Of a DNA stretch of 64,000 nt, positions 1-9,043 are shown in pieces. The notes beneath the pieces were generated by a model. That model did not search any database. It worked only from the letters and a program-made list of their open reading frames with translations, and was not told the origin of the DNA. Where the stretch lies: NCBI GenBank assembly GCA_021776115.1, contig JAJFGN010000049.1, positions 113,948-177,947 of the forward strand, written 5' to 3'. Position numbers and translations under genes: made by a program. The DNA comes from Kiloniellaceae bacterium. GTDB taxonomy: Bacteria > Pseudomonadota > Alphaproteobacteria > Kiloniellales > J153. The first letter of the stretch is position 1; each line of letters opens with the position of its first letter.

Positions 1-2547
1 ACGGTCGTCCAAGGGCACGCCAGGACCGTTGTCGAGGACGCCCAGATAAAAGCGGCCACCCAGTTGCCCCGCCAAGATGCTGACTTCGCCGTTAGCGTCA
101 TCGCAGAACTTTACCGAATTCGCGATCAAATTCACGATAACCTGCATAAGCCGGTCGCGGTCGGCATAAACGTGCGGAAGCCATGGATCCGCCTCCAGCT
201 TCAGAGAGATCGAGCGGCTGGTGAGCAAACTGCTCGTGGCCGCAAGAGCATCGTCAATCACGACACGCGGATCGATGTCGATCATATGCCAATCCATGCG
301 CCCGGCCTCCATTTTCGCCAGGTCGAGAATCTCGTTGATGAGCCGGGTCAGGCGCTCTGTCTCCTTCACGATGATAGTGAGGAAGCGTTCGCGCTCGGTG
401 GTGTCGAGAGCTGGATTGTCGGTCAAAATTTCACTGAAGGACCGGATGGATGTTAGCGGCGTGCGCAACTCGTGGCTAACGGTCGAGATGAAGTCGTCCT
501 TCATCTTGTCCAGCTCCTTCAACCGTTCGTTCGCGGCCCGCAGCTCTTGAGTCGTATTTTGAAGCTCTTGCGATTTCTGTTCCAGACGGTGGCTGTATTC
601 GATGACCTGCGAGGTTTCGTCCAGGATCTTCATGACCTCTTCGATCCCAACAACCTCTCCCTTGGCGACCGAGGCGACCATGACCCGCGCCGAAGCGGCG
701 CCGATCGCGCCCGCGAGCAATCGCTCCACGAAACTGACGAGAGCGGCGTCCGCTTCGCGCAGGCGGTCGAGGTTAAGGTCGCGGCTGCGAGCGTAGTCGC
801 CCAGAACCCGGTCGGATTCCCGCGCACCGATAAAGCGGGCCAGCAGGGTCTTCAAATCCGCCACGGTCGCGGAACCGCGCCAGAAATTGGTCCCGCCAAA
901 AGCGCCGGAACGGCCCGACACGTCAACGAAAAGCGCACCTTGAATTCGCTCTATCGCACCCGGCCGGCTCATCAACGAACCCAAGACATAGCCACCGATA
1001 TTGGCGACCAGGCTCCAGAACATAGCGTGCGACAGACTATCCATGCCGTCCAGGCCGAACAGGGCGTAGGGCCGCAGCAACCCGATCTCAAATGGCCCAT
1101 CCTCGACAAAGCCGATGGGCAGCCAACCGGAGAGCGCGAACAAAGGCAGCAGCAAGGTGTACAGCCAGAGGGCGAATCCTAGGCTGAGCCCCAAGATCGC
1201 ACCGACGCGCGTGGCGCCCCGCCAATACATGCCGCCGATCATCGCCGGTGCAAACTGTGCGACCGCCGCAAAGGAGACTAGACCGATGGTGACCAGAGCG
1301 ACGGATTCGCCGATAAAACGGAAGTAAGCATAGCCGAGCAACAACACCGTAACGATGCTTCCACGGCGTATAGACAACAGCAATCCACTGAGATCGCCCT
1401 GCTCCGCCAGATTGCGCCAATTGAGGCGGAGCAAGACCGGCATAATCAAGTCGTTGCAGATCATGGTGCTCAGCGCAATGGCGGCCACAATGACCATACC
1501 TGTCGCCGCCGACAGACCGCCGATAAAGACAAATAGCGCCAAGCCTTCCCGACGTTCCGCCATAGGCACGGTCAGAACAAAGGTATCCGCGTCGACAGTT
1601 CCGTCGGGAAAATGCAGCATCCCGCCGATCGCGATCGGCAACACGAAGATGTTGATGATCAGCAGATAGAGCGGGAATAGCCAGACCGCCTTCTTGAGGT
1701 GATCCTCGTTTACGTTCTCGACCACCGCGACCTGAAACTGGCGCGGCAGGCATATGATCGCGGCCATGGACAGCAGAATCAGGGTCGGCCAATGACCGTA
1801 GCCGCTATCGCTCGATGTAAACAGCGCGGTGATCTGAGGCGAACGCGCGGCGGCGGCGAACAAATCGCCGAATCCCCCGTACAGGCCGAAAGTGACGTAG
1901 ACGCCGACGGCCAGGAATGCGACCAGCTTCACGATGGATTCGAAGGCGATCGCGGCAACCATACCTTCGTGATGTTCGCTGGCATCTATGTGCCGGGTGC
2001 CGAAGAGGATGGCGAAAGCCGCCATCAAAAGCGCAACCAAAAACGCCGTGTCCTTGAGGACCGGAACATTGCTCGAAATCGGCGGCATGACGACATCCGG
2101 GTACTGCACCAGGACATTGAAGCTGGTCGACACCGCTTTCAATTGCAGCGCGATGTAGGGTGTGATCCCGAGCACGGCGATCAGCGTGACCAAGCCACCC
2201 AGGGCAGCGCTCTTGCCGTAACGCGAAGAAATGAAATCCGCGATCGAGGTTATCCGGTGCGCTTTGCAGATGCGGATAATCTTGCGCAGCAGGAAACCCC
2301 AGAGCACGAAGGTCAGGGTCGGGCCAATATAGATCGGCAGGAAATCCATGCCGCTGGAAGCGGCGCGCCCGACGCTGCCGTAGAACGTCCATGACGTGCA
2401 ATAGACCGCGATGGACAACGCGTAAATGTAAGGATTGGCAATGATGCTGCGCCCGGCATCGGCGCGTTTGTCACCGTAGTAGGCGATCGCGAACAACAGG
2501 CAGAGATACGCCAGCGAGACCAAAAGGATGGACCAACTGGCGAGCAT
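1..2547 (-). CDS. Sodium:solute symporter-histidine kinase fusion (CbrA-like), 3' end outside window
   Basis: The open frame runs from ATG at 2547 off the left edge (849 codons visible). Residues 1 to about 500 are a multi-pass SSS-type permease. A linker follows that resembles the STAC segment joining SLC5-type domains to kinases, then a coiled coil (about 655-685), a HisKA domain with HELRTPLTS (phosphoacceptor His692, codon 474-472), an N box and the G1 box DNGPGV at the very edge. The G2 box lies outside. CbrA-type proteins sense or transport a nutrient and signal to a response regulator. It is last in an operon with the XRE regulator, response regulator and small membrane protein, starting 8 nt after the latter. 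The substrate cannot be told from sequence. Confidence 0.93.
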   Translation of the reverse strand, partial: MLASWSILLVSLAYLCLLFAIAYYGDKRADAGRSIIANPYIYALSIAVYCTSWTFYGSVGRAASSGMDFLPIYIGPTLTFVLWGFLLRKIIRICKAHRITSIADFISSRYGKSAALGGLVTLIAVLGITPYIALQLKAVSTSFNVLVQYPDVVMPPISSNVPVLKDTAFLVALLMAAFAILFGTRHIDASEHHEGMVAAIAFESIVKLVAFLAVGVYVTFGLYGGFGDLFAAAARSPQITALFTSSDSGYGHWPTLILLSMAAIICLPRQFQVAVVENVNEDHLKKAVWLFPLYLLIINIFVLPIAIGGMLHFPDGTVDADTFVLTVPMAERREGLALFVFIGGLSAATGMVIVAAIALSTMICNDLIMPVLLRLNWRNLAEQGDLSGLLLSIRRGSIVTVLLLGYAYFRFIGESVALVTIGLVSFAAVAQFAPAMIGGMYWRGATRVGAILGLSLGFALWLYTLLLPLFALSGWLPIGFVEDGPFEIGLLRPYALFGLDGMDSLSHAMFWSLVANIGGYVLGSLMSRPGAIERIQGALFVDVSGRSGAFGGTNFWRGSATVADLKTLLARFIGARESDRVLGDYARSRDLNLDRLREADAALVSFVERLLAGAIGAASARVMVASVAKGEVVGIEEVMKILDETSQVIEYSHRLEQKSQELQNTTQELRAANERLKELDKMKDDFISTVSHELRTPLTSIRSFSEILTDNPALDTTERERFLTIIVKETERLTRLINEILDLAKMEAGRMDWHMIDIDPRVVIDDALAATSSLLTSRSISLKLEADPWLPHVYADRDRLMQVIVNLIANSVKFCDDANGEVSILAGQLGGRFYLGVLDNGPGVPLDDR

Positions 2548-2554
2548 GTTTAAC

Positions 2555-2800
2555 TCACCGTGTCCGGCCGGTAAGCGGTTTATCGTTCTGGTCAGGCCGC
2601 GACGCGGAACCGAGATCGGCTATCCATGCGACCAGGACGATGATCAAACCCCATACGGCGAACAGATAAAGATAAAGAAGCGGCAAACCGAACACGAAGA
2701 CCTCGGCGCCGAAGATAGCGAGAAACGGCGGACTGAACGCGACGCACCCGAATAGAAAGGTCGCGACAGAGCCTTCCGCAATCCGCTTGGGTCCCCTCAT
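2555..2800 (-). CDS. Small integral membrane protein, 81 aa
   Basis: ATG at 2800 overlaps the stop of the response regulator (ATGA), and the stop lies 8 nt before the symporter-kinase start, so it is translationally coupled to both. The protein has two hydrophobic segments (about residues 11-35 and 38-62) and a polar tail ending in DKPLTGRTR. Small two-helix proteins often accompany SSS-family transporters (DUF485- or DUF4212-like), so an accessory role for the fusion protein or the symporter is plausible. That is inference from position and topology; I do not recognise the exact family. Confidence 0.7.
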   Translation of the reverse strand: MRGPKRIAEGSVATFLFGCVAFSPPFLAIFGAEVFVFGLPLLYLYLFAVWGLIIVLVAWIADLGSASRPDQNDKPLTGRTR

Positions 2801-3171
2801 CGCTCCGGGCTCAGCATATCTTGGACGCGCGCGACAATATCGCGGGTGGAGAACGGCTTGGTTATGTAGGCGTCCGCCCCCAGTTGCATACCCTTGCGCC
2901 GATCCAAGTCGCGCCCACGCGCCGTTAGCATAATGATCCGCACCGAAGCCCATTCCGGGTTGGACCGGATTTCACGGCAAACCTCGTAGCCGTCACGGCG
3001 CGGCAGCATGAGGTCCAGCAACACCAGGTCGGCCGGCCGGCGTTGCATCATTCGGATTGCAGTATCGCCGTCGCGTGCGACCAACACCTCGAAGCCCGCT
3101 TGCTTCATCAGGAAGCTCAAGGAATCGACGATGTTCGCCTCGTCCTCAACGACCAGGACCTTGCGTGACAT
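2797..3171 (-). CDS. Single-domain response regulator (CheY-like receiver)
   Basis: A stand-alone receiver domain of 124 aa with no output domain. It shows the acidic pair in VVEDEAN, the phospho-acceptor Asp in VLLDLMLP, the Thr in MLTARG and the Lys in YITKPF. ATG at 3171 was chosen because GGAGG sits 8 nt upstream; another ATG at 3177 is too close to it. It ends inside the start of the small membrane gene (ATGA). It is the likely phosphorylation partner of the symporter-kinase encoded just downstream. With no DNA-binding domain it must act by protein contact, perhaps with the XRE regulator that heads the operon (inference). Confidence 0.9.
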   Translation of the reverse strand: MSRKVLVVEDEANIVDSLSFLMKQAGFEVLVARDGDTAIRMMQRRPADLVLLDLMLPRRDGYEVCREIRSNPEWASVRIIMLTARGRDLDRRKGMQLGADAYITKPFSTRDIVARVQDMLSPER

Positions 3172-3275
3172 CCGCATATCCTCCCTGGGAGCCGGCCGTC
3201 TTTGAATCGCGGCCGGTCTCGCCCCGGCTAGTTTAGCTCGCAATTCTCACACTGACCATGGTCCCGACGGCTTGG

Positions 3276-4850
3276 TTAACGCAGAAAAGATGGATAGGCC
3301 CGATCGCCGCAATCGTGCCAAGCGCATTGGCGGCAATGGAGCCCAACAGGCGTAAACGAGCTATCGTCTTGGAGCCCAAGTCCGTCGGCATAAACCAGAG
3401 CATCGGCATACGAAACGTCGCAGCCGATGGATACCGAATAGTGCCGTTCCAGTGTCCCATGGCCCAAGCTTGGCCCCCTTTGAGCACGAGCCAGAAATAT
3501 ATAGGCGGTCCCGTCGGGAAGACGGGCCAATTGGGTGTCGATTCGACCCGGATTCATAAAGGCGCGATGCACGTTCCATCGGGGGCACGCCCCACCGAAC
3601 CGGGGAATGCGCAAGCCGGACGCCGCCCGCCGCTGGATAATGTTGCCGGCGAGATCAACGCGCAAGAAATGGAACGGAACCCCTTCGGCGCCGGGCTGCT
3701 GCAGCGTGGTCAGACGTTGACAAACCTGCTCGAAACCGACACCGAAGCGCCGTTGCAAGACATCTAAATCGTGGCGCAGGTCGCGGGCGGCTTCTAGGAA
3801 TTCACGGTATGGCATCAGGATGGCGGCGGCCAGGTATTCGCTCTGGGCCTGGCGCAGCAGGGCTATGGCGGCCGGCACTTCAAGCCCTGCCGGCGCGGCC
3901 ATACGGTCGAGGAGCGGTCCGGCGGCGGCAAGCGCGAGCTGGCGCGCCATCTCGAGAGACCGGCTGGACGGGGGCAGAATCTCGCTCAGGCGCAAGCAAC
4001 GGGCTTCCTCGTCGAAGTGGGCCAGACGGGCGTGGCTCCCAGCCTCTCCCGCTTTCCAAGGTGAAATCTCGACCGAGATCCCATGGTTCTCACTCAGGTG
4101 CGCGATTAGAGCCGAATCGAGGCGCGGGTCCGGGATACCAAGCGCCCGCCGGATATCTTGGGCCGCGTCTTCCAGCTCCGCGGAATAATTTCCGCTCGCT
4201 TCTAAGTAATCGGCGACCAGCGACGAAGGCGTGTCCAACTTCCGTTGCTTGCTAAGACCCTCGCCCGAAATAAAGCCGAAAAGCTCATTGACGAGATCGG
4301 TCAGCTTCTCGCTCTCCGATACGACCGTGCCGATGTATTGCTGACGGCGGTCGGCGGCCAGATCGGCGTTGTCCCTCAAGATCTCCGAAAACGACCGGAC
4401 CGAGGTCAAAAGGGTGAGCAAGCGATGGCTGGTCGTCTCCAAAAACGGATTGTCGGCGAGGTGTTCGCTTAGATTGGCGGCCTCCTCCCGGGCATCCCGA
4501 TACGCGCGGTAAAGCGCCATTACCGACCCGGCGACATCTGGCGCGGCGCCGACCAAACGGGTCAGGTCCTCCTGGCCCACCGGATCGCCCTTGAAAACGG
4601 GATCGCCGAAAACCTCGGTCAGATCGGACAGGAGGCGGCCTTCCTCACCGCCGGACAACGCGTGTGGGTCGATTTGCAGGACCTCACCCAAATTCAGCAG
4701 TATCGGCCGCGTCAGGGCCCGCTGGTTATGTTCTATGAGGTTCAAATAGCTCGGAGATATCCCCAGGCGCGCTGCCAGACCGACCTGCGTGAGCGCGGCG
4801 CGCTTGCGCAAGCGTCGAATCTTGCTGCCGATCAACAGGCGGTGTTTCAT
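3276..4850 (-). CDS. XRE-family regulator (ScfR/RamB-like) with an embedded HisKA-like helical hairpin
   Basis: 524 aa. Residues 8-62 form a helix-turn-helix (LTQVGLAARLGISPSYLNLIE). The C-terminal half matches the short-chain fatty-acyl regulator type (DUF2083-like): RFGGACPRWNVHRAF and a Cys-rich tail GLHCRQCAWHDC. Between them, residues 141-191 look like a HisKA dimerisation hairpin: SHRLLTLLTSVRSFSEIL against SHELRTPLTSIRSFSEIL of the neighbouring kinase, 26 of 51 positions identical by hand count and keeping the His (His142) but not the following Glu or the Pro. Relatives control carbon metabolism (acetate, propionate, glyoxylate). It is divergent from the symporter gene and heads the sensor operon; three TTTACAC repeats upstream are candidate operators. 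Confidence 0.88.
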   Translation of the reverse strand: MKHRLLIGSKIRRLRKRAALTQVGLAARLGISPSYLNLIEHNQRALTRPILLNLGEVLQIDPHALSGGEEGRLLSDLTEVFGDPVFKGDPVGQEDLTRLVGAAPDVAGSVMALYRAYRDAREEAANLSEHLADNPFLETTSHRLLTLLTSVRSFSEILRDNADLAADRRQQYIGTVVSESEKLTDLVNELFGFISGEGLSKQRKLDTPSSLVADYLEASGNYSAELEDAAQDIRRALGIPDPRLDSALIAHLSENHGISVEISPWKAGEAGSHARLAHFDEEARCLRLSEILPPSSRSLEMARQLALAAAGPLLDRMAAPAGLEVPAAIALLRQAQSEYLAAAILMPYREFLEAARDLRHDLDVLQRRFGVGFEQVCQRLTTLQQPGAEGVPFHFLRVDLAGNIIQRRAASGLRIPRFGGACPRWNVHRAFMNPGRIDTQLARLPDGTAYIFLARAQRGPSLGHGTLERHYSVSIGCDVSYADALVYADGLGLQDDSSFTPVGLHCRQCAWHDCGDRAYPSFLR

Positions 4851-4901
4851 GGCGTAACCATGGGCCTAAGGGGCCCCTCCGAGCGGGCGTCAGGCATGAA
4901 G

Positions 4902-4946
4902 TTTACACATTTACACGGATTCGGCAAAAAATAGGAACTTTTACAC
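4902..4946. promoter_or_regulatory. Three direct TTTACAC repeats, candidate operator
   Basis: TTTACAC occurs at 4902-4908, 4910-4916 and 4940-4946, between the XRE regulator start (4850) and the symporter promoter. Repeated identical heptamers in a divergent intergenic region suggest a regulator-binding array, most simply autoregulation by the XRE protein. The pattern is seen directly; the function is inferred. Confidence 0.4.
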
Positions 4947-4973
4947 CCGGGCGGCGGGTCGGTTAATCCTTTA

Positions 4974-5002
4974 TTGACCGATTTGGATTCGGTGAATAAT
5001 AG
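4974..5002 (+). promoter_or_regulatory. Sigma70-like promoter for the symporter
   Basis: TTGACC (4974-4979) and TAATAG (4997-5002) are separated by exactly 17 nt in an AT-richer stretch. This would give a leader of about 120 nt before the symporter start. It was found by eye; no transcript data. Confidence 0.45.
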
Positions 5003-5132
5003 TTAAGGTTGCGGTTCTCTATTTTCAGAGACGCCGCACAAAAACTGACCTGACCGAGGGGGAAATTCCAATATCGGTCGGGACGAGTAGCAAGAATTTC
5101 GCGGAACCGAAACTAACTGGGAGGATTTGGCC

Positions 5133-7088
5133 TTGGCACCGAAAGTCATATGGCTGTTTGTCTTCGTGGCGCTCTATTGGGCGTACTGTATTTTCTGGGG
5201 CATCAAGTCTGCACAAACAGCAAAAACGGCCAGCGACTATTTCCTCGCCGGTCGCCGCCTGTCCATGTGGGTCTTCGTCTTGGCGGCTACCGCCACGTCG
5301 TTTTCCGGCTGGACGTTCATGGGCCATCCGGGTCTCGTTTACCGCGACGGCTTCCAGTACGCTTATGCGTCGTTCTACGCCATCACCATTCCCTTCACCG
5401 GGGTGATGTTCCTGAAGCGCCAGTGGATGCTGGGTAAGCGCTTTGGCTATGTGACTCCGGGCGAGATGCTTTCCGACTATTTCCAGGGAGATGCGATCCG
5501 CATCTTGACGGTCTTGGTCGCGCTGCTGTTCTCAATCCCCTATCTGGGCGTTCAACTTGGCGCCTCGGGCTTCTTGTTCAACGTGCTGACCGACGACCTG
5601 ATTTCCCAGAACGTGGGCATGTGGGTGCTGTCGATGGTGGTGCTGATCTACGTCGCCTCGGGCGGTCTGCGGGCGGTGGCCTATGTCGACACCGTGCAAT
5701 GCATCCTCCTCGGCTTGGGTATCGTAATCACGGGCATGATCGCGCTCGACATGGCCGGTGGATGGACCTCGCTCAACGAAGGCTTTGGACGCCTGGCGGC
5801 GAGCGATGTCGGCAAGTGGGGTCTGACACCGGACGGCCACAACGCTTACTTCGCGATTCCGGGCGTGATCCAATTCACGGCGGGCCTGGGCAAGGAAACC
5901 CCGGTCGGCGGCTTGTGGACTGGCGTCATGGTCCTGACCTACATGTTCGCACTGATGGGCATTCATTCGGCGCCCGCGTTCTCCATGTGGGCCTTCGGCA
6001 ACAAGGATCCCCGTCCATTCGCGCCTCAGCAGGTTTGGGCCTCGTCGTTCTGCATTGGCTTTATCCTGTTCTTCTTCACGGCCTTCCAGGGCATGGGCGC
6101 GCATCTTCTGGGCGCCAATCCCGCGGTGAACGAGGCCGGCCTGGCAATCGTAAACGCCTTGCCGGATTCGATTGCCGCGAAACCGGATTCTCTGGTGCCC
6201 TACTACTTCAACCAAATCGCGGATACCATGCCGTGGCTGGTGGGCCTGTTGGCAGTCTGCGCCCTGGCGGCCATGCAGTCGACTGGGGCGGCTTATATGT
6301 CCACGGCCGGCGGTATGCTGACCCGTGACCTATACAAGCGTTACCTGAACCCGACCGCGTCGCACGCGACGCAGAAGCTGTTCGGGCGCTTGGGTGTCGC
6401 CTTCATCGTTCTTTCGGCCTTGCTGGTGGCGACCTTCTCGCGCGATGCCTTGGTGCTTCTAGGCGGATTGGCGGTCGCCTTCGGCTTCCAGATGTGGCCG
6501 TCCCTGGCGGCCGTGTGTTGGTTCCCCTGGATTACCCGCCAAGGCGCCACGCTCGGTCTGGCGGCGGGTCTGCTCGGGGTGATCTTCACCGAAAGTTTCG
6601 GCGCCAGTATCGCCGACTCGGTGGGCATCGATCTGCCCTGGGGCCGCTGGCCTTGGACCATTCACTCGGCCGGTTGGGGTATCCTCTTCAATCTGGGCAC
6701 CTGCCTGATCGTCTCCGCCATGACGCAGAATGACGCGGACCGCCAGCACCGGGAGACCTACCACAGCTTCCTGCGCGAGCATGCCAGTTTGCCGGCAAGC
6801 AAGCGCGGGCTTATCCCGATCGCTTGGGGCATCACCCTGGCGTGGATGTTCTTCGGGGTCGGCCCGGGTGCGGTGATCGGTAATACCGCCTTCGGTATCC
6901 CGAACGATGTAACGACTTGGGTCTTCGGCATGCCGTCGATCTGGGTCTGGCAGATCCTGTTCTGGATACTTGGGGTTGGGATGATGTGGTTCCTGGCCTA
7001 CAAGATGGAAATGTCGACCGTCCCGCAGAAGGAGGTCGAGGCTCTTACAGAAGACATCGGCGATACCGTCGGGCAAGCCAGCCGCTAG
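5133..7088 (+). CDS. Sodium:solute symporter (SSS family)
   Basis: 651 aa, inner membrane, about 13-14 hydrophobic helices. The N-terminal half has classic SSS features: ASDYFLAGRRLSMWVF, SFSGWTFMGHPG and YFQGDAIRIL. It is longer than acetate or proline permeases (about 500-550 aa), with extra helices at the C-terminus. Two TTG starts are possible, at 5127 and 5133; GGGAGG at 5119-5124 favours TTG 5133 (8-nt spacing). It is divergent from the XRE/response regulator/symporter-kinase operon, which probably regulates it, and is followed by two hairpins, the second an intrinsic terminator. The substrate is unknown; the ScfR-type regulator makes an organic acid plausible. Confidence 0.9.
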   Translation: MAPKVIWLFVFVALYWAYCIFWGIKSAQTAKTASDYFLAGRRLSMWVFVLAATATSFSGWTFMGHPGLVYRDGFQYAYASFYAITIPFTGVMFLKRQWMLGKRFGYVTPGEMLSDYFQGDAIRILTVLVALLFSIPYLGVQLGASGFLFNVLTDDLISQNVGMWVLSMVVLIYVASGGLRAVAYVDTVQCILLGLGIVITGMIALDMAGGWTSLNEGFGRLAASDVGKWGLTPDGHNAYFAIPGVIQFTAGLGKETPVGGLWTGVMVLTYMFALMGIHSAPAFSMWAFGNKDPRPFAPQQVWASSFCIGFILFFFTAFQGMGAHLLGANPAVNEAGLAIVNALPDSIAAKPDSLVPYYFNQIADTMPWLVGLLAVCALAAMQSTGAAYMSTAGGMLTRDLYKRYLNPTASHATQKLFGRLGVAFIVLSALLVATFSRDALVLLGGLAVAFGFQMWPSLAAVCWFPWITRQGATLGLAAGLLGVIFTESFGASIADSVGIDLPWGRWPWTIHSAGWGILFNLGTCLIVSAMTQNDADRQHRETYHSFLREHASLPASKRGLIPIAWGITLAWMFFGVGPGAVIGNTAFGIPNDVTTWVFGMPSIWVWQILFWILGVGMMWFLAYKMEMSTVPQKEVEALTEDIGDTVGQASR

Positions 7089-7143
7089 CCCGGTATTTCC
7101 ACCGGCCGTTCAAAAGACGGCCGGCGGAACCTGAAACGCTTCC

Positions 7144-7177
7144 GGGGGGAAGGTGAATCCTTCCCCCCAATTTTTTT
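7144..7177 (+). terminator. Rho-independent terminator after the symporter
   Basis: GGGGGGAAGG, the loop TGAAT, CCTTCCCCCC, then AA and seven T. It is preceded by a second perfect hairpin (CCGGCCGT 7102-7109 / ACGGCCGG 7117-7124). Confidence 0.9.
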
Positions 7178-7236
7178 GGGCGACGCCCTAATCGAAAGCG
7201 ATCCGGCCGCCCCGTTCTCTGCTATCATGAAGCCCA

Positions 7237-7470
7237 ATGTCAGAGATTTTTTCCCAAGATTATGCCTTGCTTTGGACCGTGGCTATTACCCTGGCCCTGT
7301 TCATCCCGGTCCGTCAGCTCATATGGGTTATGAGCGTCCGCCGGGCCGAGCGCGATGGCGAGCACGACTTGGCCAGGCGTGACAGACTCAAGCAACGGGC
7401 CGCGGTCACCGCGGCCTTGCTTAGCTTCATTTTCGCCTTTTTTTACACCGGCGTTCTGTTCAAGGGTTGA
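7237..7470 (+). CDS. Small membrane protein, 77 aa
   Basis: ATG at 7237; the stop lies just before the TPR gene. Two hydrophobic helices (about residues 11-30 and 55-74) flank a very charged loop (RRAERDGEHDLARRDRLKQR), a positive-inside hairpin topology. I do not recognise the family. The close, same-strand TPR gene downstream suggests a two-gene unit. Confidence 0.6.
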   Translation: MSEIFSQDYALLWTVAITLALFIPVRQLIWVMSVRRAERDGEHDLARRDRLKQRAAVTAALLSFIFAFFYTGVLFKG

Positions 7471-7484
7471 TTTGGGAAGCGTAT

Positions 7485-8096
7485 ATGAGTCCGGCTGTCC
7501 TACAGCGTTTTATCAAGATGATGCTCGTCGCCCTCTTGGTCTCGGGGGTGTTCTACTTGGGATACGAGTACTACACGAGCGATGCTCCGGGGGACTATTA
7601 CGTCCGCGAGGGCGACATTCGGCTTGGCGATGGCTTGTACGATGAAGCCCTGAAGGCCTTCGACAAAGCGCTGGTAGAGATGCCAGACCACCGCGGCGCC
7701 CTGATGGGCCGAGCCCTGGTCTTCATCCTGACCGAGCGCTATGAGGAGGCGATCGCGGAATTCGATTATCTGATCGACTTCATGACCAAAACTCTGGACC
7801 CTGACGACCTGACCGGACGCGGCGTGCTGGCCGCCGCCTACGCCAATCGCGGCAACGTCCACGACCGGCAGGGCCGGTACGAGCAAGCCTTGGAAGATTA
7901 CATCTCGGCGCTGGATACAGACCGCGAAACCGTTGCCGGTCCCGGTGTCGTCCATAAAATCCTGTATGGCGGGGATAACGTCTCAACCGTACGCGATCGC
8001 GCGCAGTATATTTATGAGCAACTTCAGTTACCGGAGAACGAGCGGCTCCTGAGCATCCCCGAGCTCGATGCCAAGCAACGCATGTACAAACCCTGA
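7485..8096 (+). CDS. Membrane-anchored TPR-repeat protein
   Basis: 203 aa. An N-terminal signal anchor (FIKMMLVALLVSGVFYLGY) is followed by at least two to three tetratricopeptide units (GDGLYDEALKAFDKALVEMP, ERYEEAIAEFDYLID, YANRGNVHDRQGRYEQALED), so it is a periplasmic scaffold-type protein. ATG 7485 was chosen over an upstream TTG (7467) because GGGAAG precedes it and the anchor then starts correctly. Partner proteins are unknown; the 77-aa membrane protein is immediately upstream. Confidence 0.8.
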   Translation: MSPAVLQRFIKMMLVALLVSGVFYLGYEYYTSDAPGDYYVREGDIRLGDGLYDEALKAFDKALVEMPDHRGALMGRALVFILTERYEEAIAEFDYLIDFMTKTLDPDDLTGRGVLAAAYANRGNVHDRQGRYEQALEDYISALDTDRETVAGPGVVHKILYGGDNVSTVRDRAQYIYEQLQLPENERLLSIPELDAKQRMYKP

Positions 8097-8105
8097 ATAG
8101 CAAAA

Positions 8106-8309
8106 TCAGCCGAAGTTTACGACGCCAAGCACATCCTGAAACAGGACCAGGAAGAAAAAGAGCGCGGCAATACAGCCAAACAGAAGGCGGACAAAATCCG
8201 TTCGTCCCTTGTCGTCACGGTAGGTAATGCCGTGCCAGGCGATAAAGCCCGTGACCGCCAAGAAAATGAAATTTATCGGGGTTTCCCATACACCCGCAAA
8301 CTCAAACAT
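8106..8309 (-). CDS. Small two-helix membrane protein, 67 aa
   Basis: It begins MFEFAGVWETPINFIF and has two hydrophobic helices (about residues 11-26 and 40-62) with a short charged loop YRDDKGRTD. It converges with the TPR gene (stops 9 nt apart). No family recognised. The length, clean helices and position between genes support a real gene, but codon statistics were not computed. Confidence 0.5.
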   Translation of the reverse strand: MFEFAGVWETPINFIFLAVTGFIAWHGITYRDDKGRTDFVRLLFGCIAALFFFLVLFQDVLGVVNFG

Positions 8310-8357
8310 AGTTTCAGCCCAACGCCCGCACGGTTGCCGGTGAAGCGGCGGCGCGGG

Positions 8358-8861
8358 TCATGACCCTCTCAGGTCCCCATGCAGGTCCAGCTCTTCGGCA
8401 CTTGCCGGCGCGATTTCCTTTTCGTTGAAATACGGCGGCAGGATTGAGGTCGAGTCTCCCGGCGACAGGTGACCGACCAAGATGCCGCCGCCCACAACCA
8501 AGGCAATACAGGCAACGGCAACGGCCAAGCGCCGGGCGCCCAGAGGCACCGCCTGGAAATATTCGCTATCGTAGCGGTGATACTTGGGATCGCCGTCTTG
8601 CAGATCGCCGAGCTCGTCCCTGGCGATGATCTGGCGTGCATAGTGACGCGCCCAAGGCGGCACAAGTCCCCCGATCATATAGGTCTGGAATATCGTGTCG
8701 CTTTCCGGCCCACCCATTTCCTGCCCATGCCAAGAGAAATAGGCAAGCTGCAAGAGCTGAAATTCACCAATCTGCAAAAGGTTGGCCGCGCGCGCGATCT
8801 CGTTCCGTTCGGGATCGTCTTCCCGGTCGGGCCGAATAAGCGTCTCGAAAAATCCTGCCAT
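8358..8861 (-). CDS. Hypothetical protein with one C-terminal membrane helix
   Basis: 167 aa from ATG at 8861 (MAGFFETLIRP); an in-frame ATG 69 nt upstream would add an unlikely N-terminus. The soluble part (residues 1-112) has ARAANLLQIGEFQLLQLAYFSW-like hydrophobic patches and the tail carries one helix (LAVAVACIALVVGGGILVG). This resembles tail-anchored inner-membrane proteins. Function unknown. Confidence 0.6.
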   Translation of the reverse strand: MAGFFETLIRPDREDDPERNEIARAANLLQIGEFQLLQLAYFSWHGQEMGGPESDTIFQTYMIGGLVPPWARHYARQIIARDELGDLQDGDPKYHRYDSEYFQAVPLGARRLAVAVACIALVVGGGILVGHLSPGDSTSILPPYFNEKEIAPASAEELDLHGDLRGS

Positions 8862-9043
8862 GACAACTACTTTAAACGCCCCCGAGTGAAAGGCAAGTTG
8901 AGCGAAAGGGTTACAGCGGGCTTGGCGCAAGGGATACGTGCTTCCACCAAATCACAATTAGGTCATAACGCGGCAATATTAAGGCCATCTGAACGCGCCG
9001 GCCTCGACGCCAAGGTTCCGTTGGGCCGGCTCTCGCGATGACG

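Noticed and set aside
472..1182. Plus-strand frames over 64-2400
   Set aside because: The minus strand has one continuous symporter-kinase frame with HELRTPL and DNGPGV; the plus frames are shadows.
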